Notes under the pieces: model-generated
What the model was told of the DNA's origin: nothing
Databases searched by the model: none
The model's input: the letters and a program-made list of their open reading frames with translations, nothing else
Assembly (NCBI GenBank): GCA_016213595.1
Contig: JACRAA010000215.1
Location: forward strand, 1 to 8,321
Direction of reading: 5' to 3'
DNA from: Actinomycetota bacterium
GTDB taxonomy: Bacteria > Actinomycetota > Actinomycetes > Propionibacteriales > Propionibacteriaceae
DNA: 8,321 nucleotides
Shown: positions 1-5,339 of the stretch, piece after piece
Layout of the letters: each line of letters starts with the position of its first letter
How positions within the stretch are numbered: the stretch's first letter is position 1
Program-made: the position numbers and the translations under genes

Positions 1-657
1 ATCGCCGACCTGGCCAAGCGGGTGATCCAGGCGGGTCGTACGGCGTCGGGCACCCGCGACATCCGCTGCACGGTGTCGATCGGCGGGTTCGTCCCCAAGC
101 CGCACACGCCCTTCCAGTGGGCGGGCCAGGCATCCGCCGAGACCATCGACCACCGGCTCCAGCTCCTGCGGGACGTCATCCGCGCCGACCGGCAGTACGG
201 GCGGGCGATCGGCTTCCGCTACCACGACGGGAAGCCGGGCGTCATCGAAGGCCTCCTGTCGCGCGGCGACCGCAGGGTCGGACGCGTCATCGAGGCGGTC
301 TACCGCGACGGGGGAGTGTTCGACGGCTGGAGCGAGCACTTCTCGTACGACCGGTGGGCACGCTGCGCCGCCGAGCAGCTCGAGCCGTACGGGGTGGACC
401 TCGACTGGTACACGACACGGGAGCGCGACGAGCTCGAGGTCCTGCCCTGGGACCACCTCGACTCCGGCCTCGACCGTGACTGGCTGGGGGAGGACTGGCA
501 GGACGCGCTGGACGAGAGCACCGTCGACGACTGCCGATGGACGCCGTGCTACGACTGCGGCGTGTGCCCGCAGATGGACACGGCGATCGAGATCGGGCCG
601 ACGGGACGCACGCTGCTGCCGCTGACGGTCGTGCGGAGGCCCGGACTGGGAGGCTGA
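1..657 (+). CDS. B12-binding radical SAM protein, TIGR03960 type (3' part only)
   Basis: The frame is open from base 1 and ends at TGA 655-657, so this is the C-terminal 218 residues of a longer protein; the B12-binding domain and the radical SAM CxxxCxxC motif would lie upstream of the window. The fragment carries a conserved stretch at residues 27-40 (IGGFVPKPHTPFQW), as I recall it from the distal part of YgiQ-like/TIGR03960 radical SAM proteins, and a four-cysteine cluster near the end (C178, C183, C186, C189; Cx4Cx2Cx2C) that could hold an extra metal or Fe-S centre. The family's substrate is, to my knowledge, not established. The gene is normally next to, or fused with, a TIGR03936/DUF2344 protein; here that partner lies about 6.6 kb downstream. 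A GTG at 22 is only an internal codon. Family assignment is from recalled motif and context, not a search. Confidence 0.85.
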   Translation: MADLAKRVIQAGRTASGTRDIRCTVSIGGFVPKPHTPFQWAGQASAETIDHRLQLLRDVIRADRQYGRAIGFRYHDGKPGVIEGLLSRGDRRVGRVIEAVYRDGGVFDGWSEHFSYDRWARCAAEQLEPYGVDLDWYTTRERDELEVLPWDHLDSGLDRDWLGEDWQDALDESTVDDCRWTPCYDCGVCPQMDTAIEIGPTGRTLLPLTVVRRPGLGG

Positions 658-662
658 GCGCG

Positions 663-678
663 GAGGCATCGCCGCCTC
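663..678 (+). terminator. candidate hairpin terminator after the radical SAM gene
   Basis: GAGGC (663-667) pairs with GCCTC (674-678) around a 6-base loop, starting 6 bases after the stop codon. There is no T tract, as is common for actinobacterial terminators, so this rests on position and stem only. Confidence 0.35.
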
Positions 679-691
679 GGCATGTCTCGTC

Positions 692-701
692 CACGGCCGT
701 G
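692..701. promoter_or_regulatory. perfect 10-bp palindrome upstream of the ROK kinase
   Basis: CACGGCCGTG is self-complementary and sits about 40-50 bases upstream of the predicted ROK transcription start (near 741). It could be half of an operator or a chance palindrome in GC-rich DNA. No regulator is encoded in the window to pair with it. Confidence 0.2.
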
Positions 702-704
702 CTG

Positions 705-734
705 CTGTCCTCCGGCGGGACGTCGAGGTAGTGT
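705..734 (+). promoter_or_regulatory. candidate promoter of the ROK kinase gene
   Basis: A -10-like TAGTGT (729-734) has a weak -35-like CTGTCC (705-710) 18 bases upstream. The expected start of transcription, near 741, is only about 3 bases before the GTG at 744, so the mRNA may be leaderless or nearly so, consistent with no well-placed Shine-Dalgarno. The -10 lies inside the 10-mer GGTAGTGTCC (727-736), which recurs upstream of the BadF-type kinase. Confidence 0.4.
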
Positions 735-743
735 CCACGATCC

Positions 744-1790
744 GTGAGCACCCAACACAGCAGCGAGGCCGTAGTCGTCCTCGGCGCACCCCAGGTCGTC
801 CTCGGAATCGACGTCGGCGGTACCGCCACCAACGCGACGGTGCTGGACGAGCACGGCGACTTCCTCGTCGACGGGATGGTCGAAGTCCCGAGCCGCGTGA
901 CCGAAGGTCCCCAGGCGGCGCTCGAGGCGGTCAGCGCTGTCATCGAGCTCGTGCTGCAGACGACGGGGACCCGACGCGACCAGGTGCTCGCCGTCGGGCT
1001 CGACACCCCCGGTCCTGCGAACGCGAACGGTGTCATCTCGTCCTTGGGAGCGACGAACTTCTCCGACAAGGAGTGGTGGGGCTACGACATCCGCACCGGT
1101 GTCGAGCGCCACATCGGCATCCCCGTCATCTACAACAACGACGGCAACGCGGCCGCACTGTACGCACACCGCAGCCTGTTCGGGGAGCACCAGTTCCTGA
1201 GGTCGTCCGTGGCCGCCGTCGTCGGCACCGGGCTCGGCGGCGGGGTCATCGAGAAGGGTGAGGTCGTCAAGGGTGCGGCCGGGATGGCGGGGGAGCTCGG
1301 CCACATCCGCATCCCCATGACCGAGCTGCTCGTCGAGGGGCAGCCCGTCCCCCAGTGCAACTGCGGCCTGTACGGCGACGTCGAGAGCATCGCCTCGCTG
1401 ACAGGCATCCGCAAGAGCCTGCTGCCGTTCTGGCTCACGCAGTACCCCGACCACCCGTTGCACGACATGCCCATCGAGCAGGCCGCCAAGGCTGTCCGGG
1501 GGTACGGCGTCGACGGTGACGAGATGGCGCTGAAGATCTTCGACCAGCAGGCGCAGGCGCTCGGGGAGCTGTTCATGATCGCCTCGAACTTCACCGACCC
1601 CGATGCGTACTTCATCGGCGGCGGCGTCATCGAAGCGGCTCCCCACTTCCGTGACTGGTTCCTCGAGCGGGTCCAGCACCACACCCCGCTCAGGGCGGAG
1701 TCGGCGGAGGTGGCCCGGTTCGCGCTCGTCACGGACCTGGACATGGCCGGCGCGCGCGGGGCGGCACTCGCAGCGCTGCACTCCATCTGA
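744..1790 (+). CDS. ROK-family sugar kinase (glucokinase / amino-sugar kinase)
   Basis: This 348-residue protein has the ROK (PF00480) layout: N-terminal phosphate loop DVGGT at 23-27, the catalytic-Asp region YNNDGNAA with D133, E184 and H187 in ELGHI, and the zinc-type motif CNCGLYGDVE at 205-214. The usual motif is CxCGxxGCxE; here the third cysteine is D212. There is no N-terminal helix-turn-helix, so this is a kinase type rather than a NagC-type repressor. ROK kinases phosphorylate glucose, GlcNAc or ManNAc with ATP; the neighbouring GlcNAc-type transporter makes an amino sugar plausible, but substrate cannot be read from sequence. GTG 744 is the only reasonable start because TAG at 729-731 closes the frame upstream. 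It converges on the BadF-type kinase with an 80-base gap. Confidence 0.9.
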   Translation: MSTQHSSEAVVVLGAPQVVLGIDVGGTATNATVLDEHGDFLVDGMVEVPSRVTEGPQAALEAVSAVIELVLQTTGTRRDQVLAVGLDTPGPANANGVISSLGATNFSDKEWWGYDIRTGVERHIGIPVIYNNDGNAAALYAHRSLFGEHQFLRSSVAAVVGTGLGGGVIEKGEVVKGAAGMAGELGHIRIPMTELLVEGQPVPQCNCGLYGDVESIASLTGIRKSLLPFWLTQYPDHPLHDMPIEQAAKAVRGYGVDGDEMALKIFDQQAQALGELFMIASNFTDPDAYFIGGGVIEAAPHFRDWFLERVQHHTPLRAESAEVARFALVTDLDMAGARGAALAALHSI

Positions 1791-1805
1791 CGACCTGGGC
1801 GGGGA

Positions 1806-1821
1806 GCAGCCCTTGCGCTGC
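1806..1821. terminator. candidate hairpin between two convergent kinase genes
   Basis: GCAGC (1806-1810) pairs with GCTGC (1817-1821) around 6 bases, in the 80-base gap where both converging transcripts must end. A hairpin can act in both directions. No T tract is present, and the same GCTGC/GCAGC pair recurs at 1859-1880 inside the tandem repeat, so alternative folds are possible. Confidence 0.35.
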
Positions 1822-1845
1822 CGGGTCAATCGAGACGCGGCTCGT

Positions 1846-1879
1846 CGTTCACATCACTGCTGCGTTCACGTCACTGCAG
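1846..1879. repeat. tandem direct repeat, 2 x 17 bp, at the 3' end of the BadF-type gene
   Basis: Units 1846-1862 and 1863-1879 are adjacent and agree at 15 of 17 positions (differences at unit positions 8 and 16). The second unit contains the last two sense codons and the stop of the minus-strand kinase gene; the first is just outside it. This looks like a small tandem duplication of the gene end, later diverged by two substitutions. Confidence 0.75.
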
Positions 1880-2830
1880 CGGCGCGAGCGTGGCGTGGAT
1901 CCGCGCCAGGGTGTCGGCGTCCGCCGCAGCGCCGACGGCGCGCAGACCGAGCAGGGCAGCACCCGCGGTCCCGTCGTGCGCGCGCAGGCAGCGTCCCGGG
2001 TAGCGCTCCTTGAGGCCGTCGCTGAGCGGGCCGCCGTCGTACAGCAGCCCTCCTGCGAGCACGATCGGACGGTCGTCGTCGCCGACCAGCGAGCCGCACG
2101 AGGTGAGCAGGCCGGCCAGAGCGCCCTCCAGGATCTCCGTCGCGAGCGGGTCACCGGACGCTGCCGCGCGGAAGGCGAGGGGCGCGTACTCGGCGCACTC
2201 GACGGGGCGGCGGCCGTACACGCGGCGCATGACCTTCCACACCTCGGGACGGCGTACGTCCTCGTCCGGGAGCGCCTCGTCGTCCACCAGCGCCATGACG
2301 AGCGGGGTGAGTGCCGTCGTCGGTCCTCGGCCCTCGAGGTCCGCGGCGGCCGCTCGTACGACCCGGTGACCGATCCAGAAGCCGGAGCCCTCGTCGCCCA
2401 GCAGCCACCCGATCCCGTCCGCCAGCCCGTCCAGCTCGCCGTCGACGATCCGTGCCGAGATCGCCCCCGTGCCGGACAGGACGAGGTAGCCCGTCGGTAC
2501 GGCGGTGGCGGAGAAGTACGCGCTCATGACGTCGCCCGTGACCTCGACCGCCGTGTGGAGGCCGGCGTCGGCGAGCGCGTCGGCGAGAGGCGCGGCGCTC
2601 TCGTGGCCGAGGCCCCCGGCGAGGGTGAGCATGACGAGGTCCGGAGTGATCGCCGACTGGCCGACCGCGGCCAGCGTGGCGATGACCTGGTTCGAGACCG
2701 CCAGCCGGGCACCGGCCGAGGTCGGGTTCCCGGCGCCTGAGCGTCCGTAGCCGAGGCAGTGTCCCGTCTCGTCGAGGAGCACCGCCCGCGTCGCTGTGCC
2801 GCCGGCGTCGATGCCGATCACGTGCCGCAT
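1871..2830 (-). CDS. BadF/BadG-type N-acetylglucosamine kinase-like protein
   Basis: A 319-residue ASKHA-fold kinase of the BadF/BadG/BcrA/BcrD family (PF01869), the family of eukaryotic NAGK and bacterial MurNAc/GlcNAc kinases such as MurK. Visible motifs in order: phosphate-1 GIDAGGTATR (6-15), a D100-containing TGDVMSAY segment, phosphate-2 SGTGAIS (119-125), the family signature GWLLGDEGSGFWIG (141-154), the adenosine motif VLAGG (257-261) and HDGTAGAALLG (285-295). Length is normal for the family. ATG 2830 is chosen because the fold starts immediately and GGGGGA lies about 8 bases upstream; the frame stays open further upstream but that part reads as non-coding. It is divergent from the SIS gene (82-base gap), suggesting shared control. 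Likely cytosolic phosphorylation of GlcNAc or MurNAc; the exact sugar is inference. Confidence 0.9.
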   Translation of the reverse strand: MRHVIGIDAGGTATRAVLLDETGHCLGYGRSGAGNPTSAGARLAVSNQVIATLAAVGQSAITPDLVMLTLAGGLGHESAAPLADALADAGLHTAVEVTGDVMSAYFSATAVPTGYLVLSGTGAISARIVDGELDGLADGIGWLLGDEGSGFWIGHRVVRAAAADLEGRGPTTALTPLVMALVDDEALPDEDVRRPEVWKVMRRVYGRRPVECAEYAPLAFRAAASGDPLATEILEGALAGLLTSCGSLVGDDDRPIVLAGGLLYDGGPLSDGLKERYPGRCLRAHDGTAGAALLGLRAVGAAADADTLARIHATLAPLQ

Positions 2831-2854
2831 GTCGCCGTTCCCCCGCAGAGTCCC

Positions 2855-2870
2855 TGTGTAGTAGACCAGT
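2855..2870. promoter_or_regulatory. candidate DasR-like operator (dre) in the BadF/SIS divergent region
   Basis: TGTGTAGTAGACCAGT matches the palindromic DasR consensus as I recall it (ACTGGTCTAGACCAGT) at 11 of 16 positions, with positions 8-16, including the whole right half, exact. DasR is the GntR-family regulator of GlcNAc and chitin uptake genes in actinobacteria. The site begins next to the predicted BadF transcription start (about 2871 on the minus strand), where a repressor would block initiation, and about 43 bases before the SIS start codon. Confidence 0.45.
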
Positions 2871-2879
2871 CCCAGGGAC
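2869..2879. repeat. 11-bp palindrome GTCCC-A-GGGAC in the divergent region
   Basis: The palindrome abuts the dre-like site and covers the interval between the candidate -10 element and transcription start of the BadF-type gene. It could be a second operator or part of a composite site, but short palindromes are frequent in GC-rich DNA. Confidence 0.3.
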
Positions 2880-2885
2880 ACTACC
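2876..2885 (-). promoter_or_regulatory. candidate -10 element of the BadF-type gene within the shared 10-mer
   Basis: On the minus strand this reads GGTAGTGTCC, identical to 727-736 upstream of the ROK kinase. TAGTGT (2883 down to 2878) is a usable -10 hexamer placing transcription start near 2871 and giving a leader of about 40 bases. I see no convincing -35. Confidence 0.35.
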
Positions 2886-2912
2886 CGCACCCAACTTGTG
2901 AAAGGGGCAGCC

Positions 2913-3668
2913 ATGGCCGACACGTACCAGGCGTTTTCCGACGAGGTGACGAAGCGTCTGCCGATCCTCGTCGAGTCGGCCAGGACGGGCGAGATCGCAC
3001 GCGCGATCGAGCTGCTGACCGACTCCGTCGCAGCCGACGGGGTGATCCGCGCCTTCGGTACTGGCCACTCGGAGGCGTTCGCCATGGAGATCGCCGGGCG
3101 CGCCGGGGGCCTCATCCCCACGTCGCGCCTCGCGCTGCGCGACATCGTCCTGTACGGGAACCACGAGGTGTCCGAGCTCGCCGACCCCACGCTCGAGCGG
3201 GACCCGAAGCTGTCGCAGGAGCTGTTCGACCTCCACGCCCGCCACCCCGAGGACATCTACATCATCGCGTCCAACTCAGGCGTGAACGGCTCGATCGTCG
3301 GCGTCGCCGAGCAGGTCAAGGCCCACGGCCACAAGCTCATCGCCGTGACGAGCCTCGACCACACCATGAGGGTCACCTCGAAGCACCCGTCGGGCAAGCG
3401 GCTCATGGACTTCGCCGACGTCACGATCGACAACCTGGCGCCGTACGGGGACTCCACGCTCACCCTCGGGTCGGGCCTCGTGATGGGGGCGATCTCGTCG
3501 ATCACGGCCGCGTTCATCGCGCAGCTGCTGACCCTCGGCGTCGCGGAGAGCCTGAGCGCACGCGGTATCACACCTCCGGTCTACATCTCGGCCAACGTCC
3601 CCGGCGGTGACGAGCACAACAACGTGCTCAAAGCCGCGTACACCGGCCGTCTCCGAGTCGATGGCTAG
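2913..3668 (+). CDS. SIS-domain phosphosugar-binding protein (COG4821/UPF0309-like)
   Basis: A 251-residue soluble protein built around a sugar-isomerase (SIS) fold. The first phosphosugar-binding loop is AFGTGHSEAFAMEIAGRAGG (47-66) and the second is the Ser-rich ASNSGVNGS (119-127), followed by an LIAVTS strand (142-147). Such proteins bind or isomerise sugar phosphates; no partner catalytic domain or DNA-binding domain is present, so it is neither a full GlmS nor an RpiR regulator. Context suggests an amino-sugar phosphate such as GlcNAc-6-P or MurNAc-6-P, but the reaction is unknown to me. ATG 2913 is preferred over an in-frame GTG at 2898 because AAAGGGG ends 5 bases before it. It is divergent from the BadF-type kinase and 230 bases upstream of ngcE. 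Confidence 0.85.
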   Translation: MADTYQAFSDEVTKRLPILVESARTGEIARAIELLTDSVAADGVIRAFGTGHSEAFAMEIAGRAGGLIPTSRLALRDIVLYGNHEVSELADPTLERDPKLSQELFDLHARHPEDIYIIASNSGVNGSIVGVAEQVKAHGHKLIAVTSLDHTMRVTSKHPSGKRLMDFADVTIDNLAPYGDSTLTLGSGLVMGAISSITAAFIAQLLTLGVAESLSARGITPPVYISANVPGGDEHNNVLKAAYTGRLRVDG

Positions 3669-3700
3669 GGGTTTCGCAATCTCGTCGGTAGTGCGAAGAT

Positions 3701-3723
3701 CCCCGTGGGCGTGGTCATCGGGG
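3701..3723 (+). terminator. weak candidate hairpin after the SIS gene
   Basis: CCCCG (3701-3705) can pair with CGGGG (3719-3723) across a 13-base loop, 33 bases after the SIS stop. There is no T tract and the loop is long, so this may be chance. Confidence 0.2.
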
Positions 3724-3760
3724 GGTTGGCATCGGTTCGGTAACGACTGCAACGGCATCC

Positions 3761-3788
3761 TTGCCAGAAAGACGCACGGGGATAGATT
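3761..3788 (+). promoter_or_regulatory. promoter of the ngcEFG operon
   Basis: TTGCCA (3761-3766, 5 of 6 to the vegetative -35) and TAGATT (3783-3788, 4 of 6 to the -10) are separated by 16 bases. This is the best sigma-70-type promoter in the window. It predicts transcription start near 3795 and a leader of about 104 bases before ngcE, so the transporter is likely transcribed separately from the SIS gene. Confidence 0.6.
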
Positions 3789-3795
3789 CCGCGGC

Positions 3796-3888
3796 ATGAG
3801 GTATGGCCTCTACCGGTCGCCACGCGACGACAACGCCGGATCGACGCCGGTGGCCCGCTGCTGTTCGGCACGGGCCGGAGCAAACTGA
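3796..3888 (+). CDS. candidate 30-residue leader peptide ORF upstream of ngcE
   Basis: ATG 3796 lies at the predicted first base of the ngcE transcript, which would permit leaderless translation. The ORF runs 30 codons, begins MRYGLYRSPRDD, contains an adjacent Cys pair (residues 22-23), and stops at TGA 3886-3888, overlapping the ngcE Shine-Dalgarno GAGGAG (3887-3892). The geometry suits translational coupling or attenuation. Against it, base composition by codon position is not strongly coding-like (I count roughly 62/72/76 percent GC at positions 1/2/3), and a GGCCCG...CGGGCC stem lies inside it. I do not recognise the peptide. Confidence 0.3.
   Translation: MRYGLYRSPRDDNAGSTPVARCCSARAGAN
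3852..3876 (+). promoter_or_regulatory. stem-loop in the ngcE leader
   Basis: GGCCCG (3852-3857) pairs with CGGGCC (3871-3876) across a 13-base loop, ending 10 bases before the ngcE Shine-Dalgarno. A smaller GAGG/CCTC hairpin (3798-3801/3807-3810) lies at the start of the same leader. They may tune translation or stability; no known riboswitch is recognised. Confidence 0.3.
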
Positions 3889-3898
3889 GGAGATTCGC

Positions 3899-5299
3899 AT
3901 GGAGAACACGTCGTTCGGTCGACGGACCCTGCTCACAGGTTCCTTGGCCGCGGCAGCTTTGGTCCCGTTGGCGTCGTGCGCAACCGGTGGTGGGACGTCG
4001 TCGGGGGCTGGCTCCAGCGCTGCGGCCAGCTCTGCCGACAACCCGTTCGGCATGGCGTCGTCCGGCACCATCGACGCCGTCATCTTCAATGGTGGATACA
4101 AGACGGACTACGTCGACTTCGCCGGGACCCAGCTGACCAAGAAGTTCCCCGGTGTCACGGTCAAGGTGTCGCCGTCCACTCAGATCGCACAGGAGCTGCA
4201 GCCGCGCTTCGTCGGTGGCAACCCCCCCGACATCGTCGACAACTCCGGCGCCCAGCAGATCGGCATGTCGACCATCGTCGACCAGCTCGAGGACCTCACC
4301 AGCGTCCTCAACGCCAACAACTACGAGGGCAAGAAGATCGCCGACAGCGTCTTCGCGAGCGCCATCAAGGCCTCCGGCACCTTCAACGGCAAGCTGGCGG
4401 CGATGAACTACGCGATGACCGTGTACGCGTACTGGTACTCGGCGTCCTTGTTCAAGGCGAACAACTGGACCCCCCCGAAGACGTGGGCGGAGGCGCTCGA
4501 CCTCGGTGCGAAGGCGAAGGCCGCCGGCAAGTACCTCCTGCTGTTCGGCAAGGAGGCCGCCACGTACTACCTGACCACCCTGATCGCCTCCGCGATCATG
4601 GAGGGCGGCGACGACGTGCGGAAGAACTTCGAGAACCTGAAGCCCGACTGCTACTCGCAGCAGTCCGTGGTCGACTCGTTCAAGGGACTGGAAGCCATCA
4701 TCAAGGCCGGCTACATGAAGCCCGGCGGCTCCGGCACGCAGTTCACGGCGGCCCAGTCACAGTGGTCGAACGCCCAGGAGGCGCTGCTGTACCCGTCCGG
4801 GGGCTGGATCGAGAACGAGATGAAGTCGCAGACGAAGGCCGACTTCCAGATGACGGGCATCAACGAGTTCACCGTCACCTCCTCGCCGAAGATGCCGGCC
4901 AGCTCCCTTCACGCCGAGGCCGGCGAGCCGTTCATCGTTCCGAGCAAGGGCAAGAACGTCGCCGGAGGCAAGGAGGTGCTGCGCGCCATGCTGAGCAAGG
5001 ACGCGGCGACCAACTTCGCCTCGACGCGCCTCGCGCTCACGGTCGTCAAGGGGGCGGCTCCCGCGGAGTCGGCCATGTCGACGGCATTGAAGTCCCAGAG
5101 CGACCTGCTGTCGAAGGCGGGCAACAACACCTTCAGCTGGCAGTTCATCAGCTACTACGGTCTCAACAAGGAGAACCTGGTCGTCATGAACTCCTTCCTC
5201 GAGGGGCAGATGTCGGCTGACGACGCCAGGAAGGGACTCCAGGGGATCGTCAACAAGGCGGCGGCGGACACGAGCAAGCCGAAGCTCCAGGTCAGCTAG
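3899..5299 (+). CDS. ngcE: GlcNAc/chitobiose-type ABC importer, lipoprotein binding subunit
   Basis: A 466-residue extracellular solute-binding protein. The signal peptide has twin arginines (FGRRTLLTG, 6-14), a short hydrophobic core and lipobox LASC with lipidated C27, followed by a Gly/Ser/Ala linker to about residue 47: a probable Tat-type lipoprotein. The mature part is a family-1 sugar-binding protein; segments such as FNGGYKTDYVDF, LQPRFVGGNPPDIVDNSGA, LNYAMTV-like AAMNYAMTVY, GGWIENE and AGEPFIVPSKGKN resemble, from memory, NgcE (TIGR03851), which binds GlcNAc and (GlcNAc)2 in Streptomyces. ATG 3899 is chosen over the in-frame 3803 ATG because GAGGAG lies 6 bases upstream and the signal peptide begins there. 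It is first in an operon with two permeases. Another amino sugar or oligosaccharide remains possible. Confidence 0.85.
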   Translation: MENTSFGRRTLLTGSLAAAALVPLASCATGGGTSSGAGSSAAASSADNPFGMASSGTIDAVIFNGGYKTDYVDFAGTQLTKKFPGVTVKVSPSTQIAQELQPRFVGGNPPDIVDNSGAQQIGMSTIVDQLEDLTSVLNANNYEGKKIADSVFASAIKASGTFNGKLAAMNYAMTVYAYWYSASLFKANNWTPPKTWAEALDLGAKAKAAGKYLLLFGKEAATYYLTTLIASAIMEGGDDVRKNFENLKPDCYSQQSVVDSFKGLEAIIKAGYMKPGGSGTQFTAAQSQWSNAQEALLYPSGGWIENEMKSQTKADFQMTGINEFTVTSSPKMPASSLHAEAGEPFIVPSKGKNVAGGKEVLRAMLSKDAATNFASTRLALTVVKGAAPAESAMSTALKSQSDLLSKAGNNTFSWQFISYYGLNKENLVVMNSFLEGQMSADDARKGLQGIVNKAAADTSKPKLQVS

Positions 5300-5313
5300 T
5301 CCATCCGTTCCAG

Positions 5314-5327
5314 GCGCCGGTAGGCGC
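5314..5327 (+). promoter_or_regulatory. intergenic hairpin abutting the ngcF ribosome binding site
   Basis: GCGCC (5314-5318) pairs with GGCGC (5323-5327) around GGTA, ending exactly where the strong Shine-Dalgarno AGGAGGT (5328-5334) begins. All five pairs are G-C. Such stems after a binding-protein gene can protect the upstream mRNA end or lower downstream expression, giving excess binding protein over permease. Confidence 0.45.
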
Positions 5328-5339
5328 AGGAGGTATGCC

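Noticed and set aside
658..743. Attachment site or target-site duplication at the cassette edges
   Set aside because: I compared this region with 7226-7280 and found no shared direct repeat beyond short GC-rich words; no tRNA 3' end is present.
549..1829. 426-codon minus-strand ORF
   Set aside because: It is antisense to the ROK kinase, whose motifs are unmistakable; the translation is Asp/Arg/Val-rich with no recognisable domain, typical of an antisense frame in GC-rich DNA.
1895..2740. 281-codon plus-strand ORF over the BadF-type kinase
   Set aside because: It is the complement of a clear kinase with full motifs; the product is low-complexity and Arg/Glu-rich.
3705..3743. 12-codon ORF (GTG 3705 to TAA) between the SIS gene and ngcE
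   Set aside because: No Shine-Dalgarno or promoter; too short and it overlaps the candidate SIS terminator.
3803..3898. N-terminal extension of the binding protein from ATG 3803
   Set aside because: The extension would bury the signal peptide 32 residues in; ATG 3899 has a Shine-Dalgarno and directly precedes the RR/lipobox signal.
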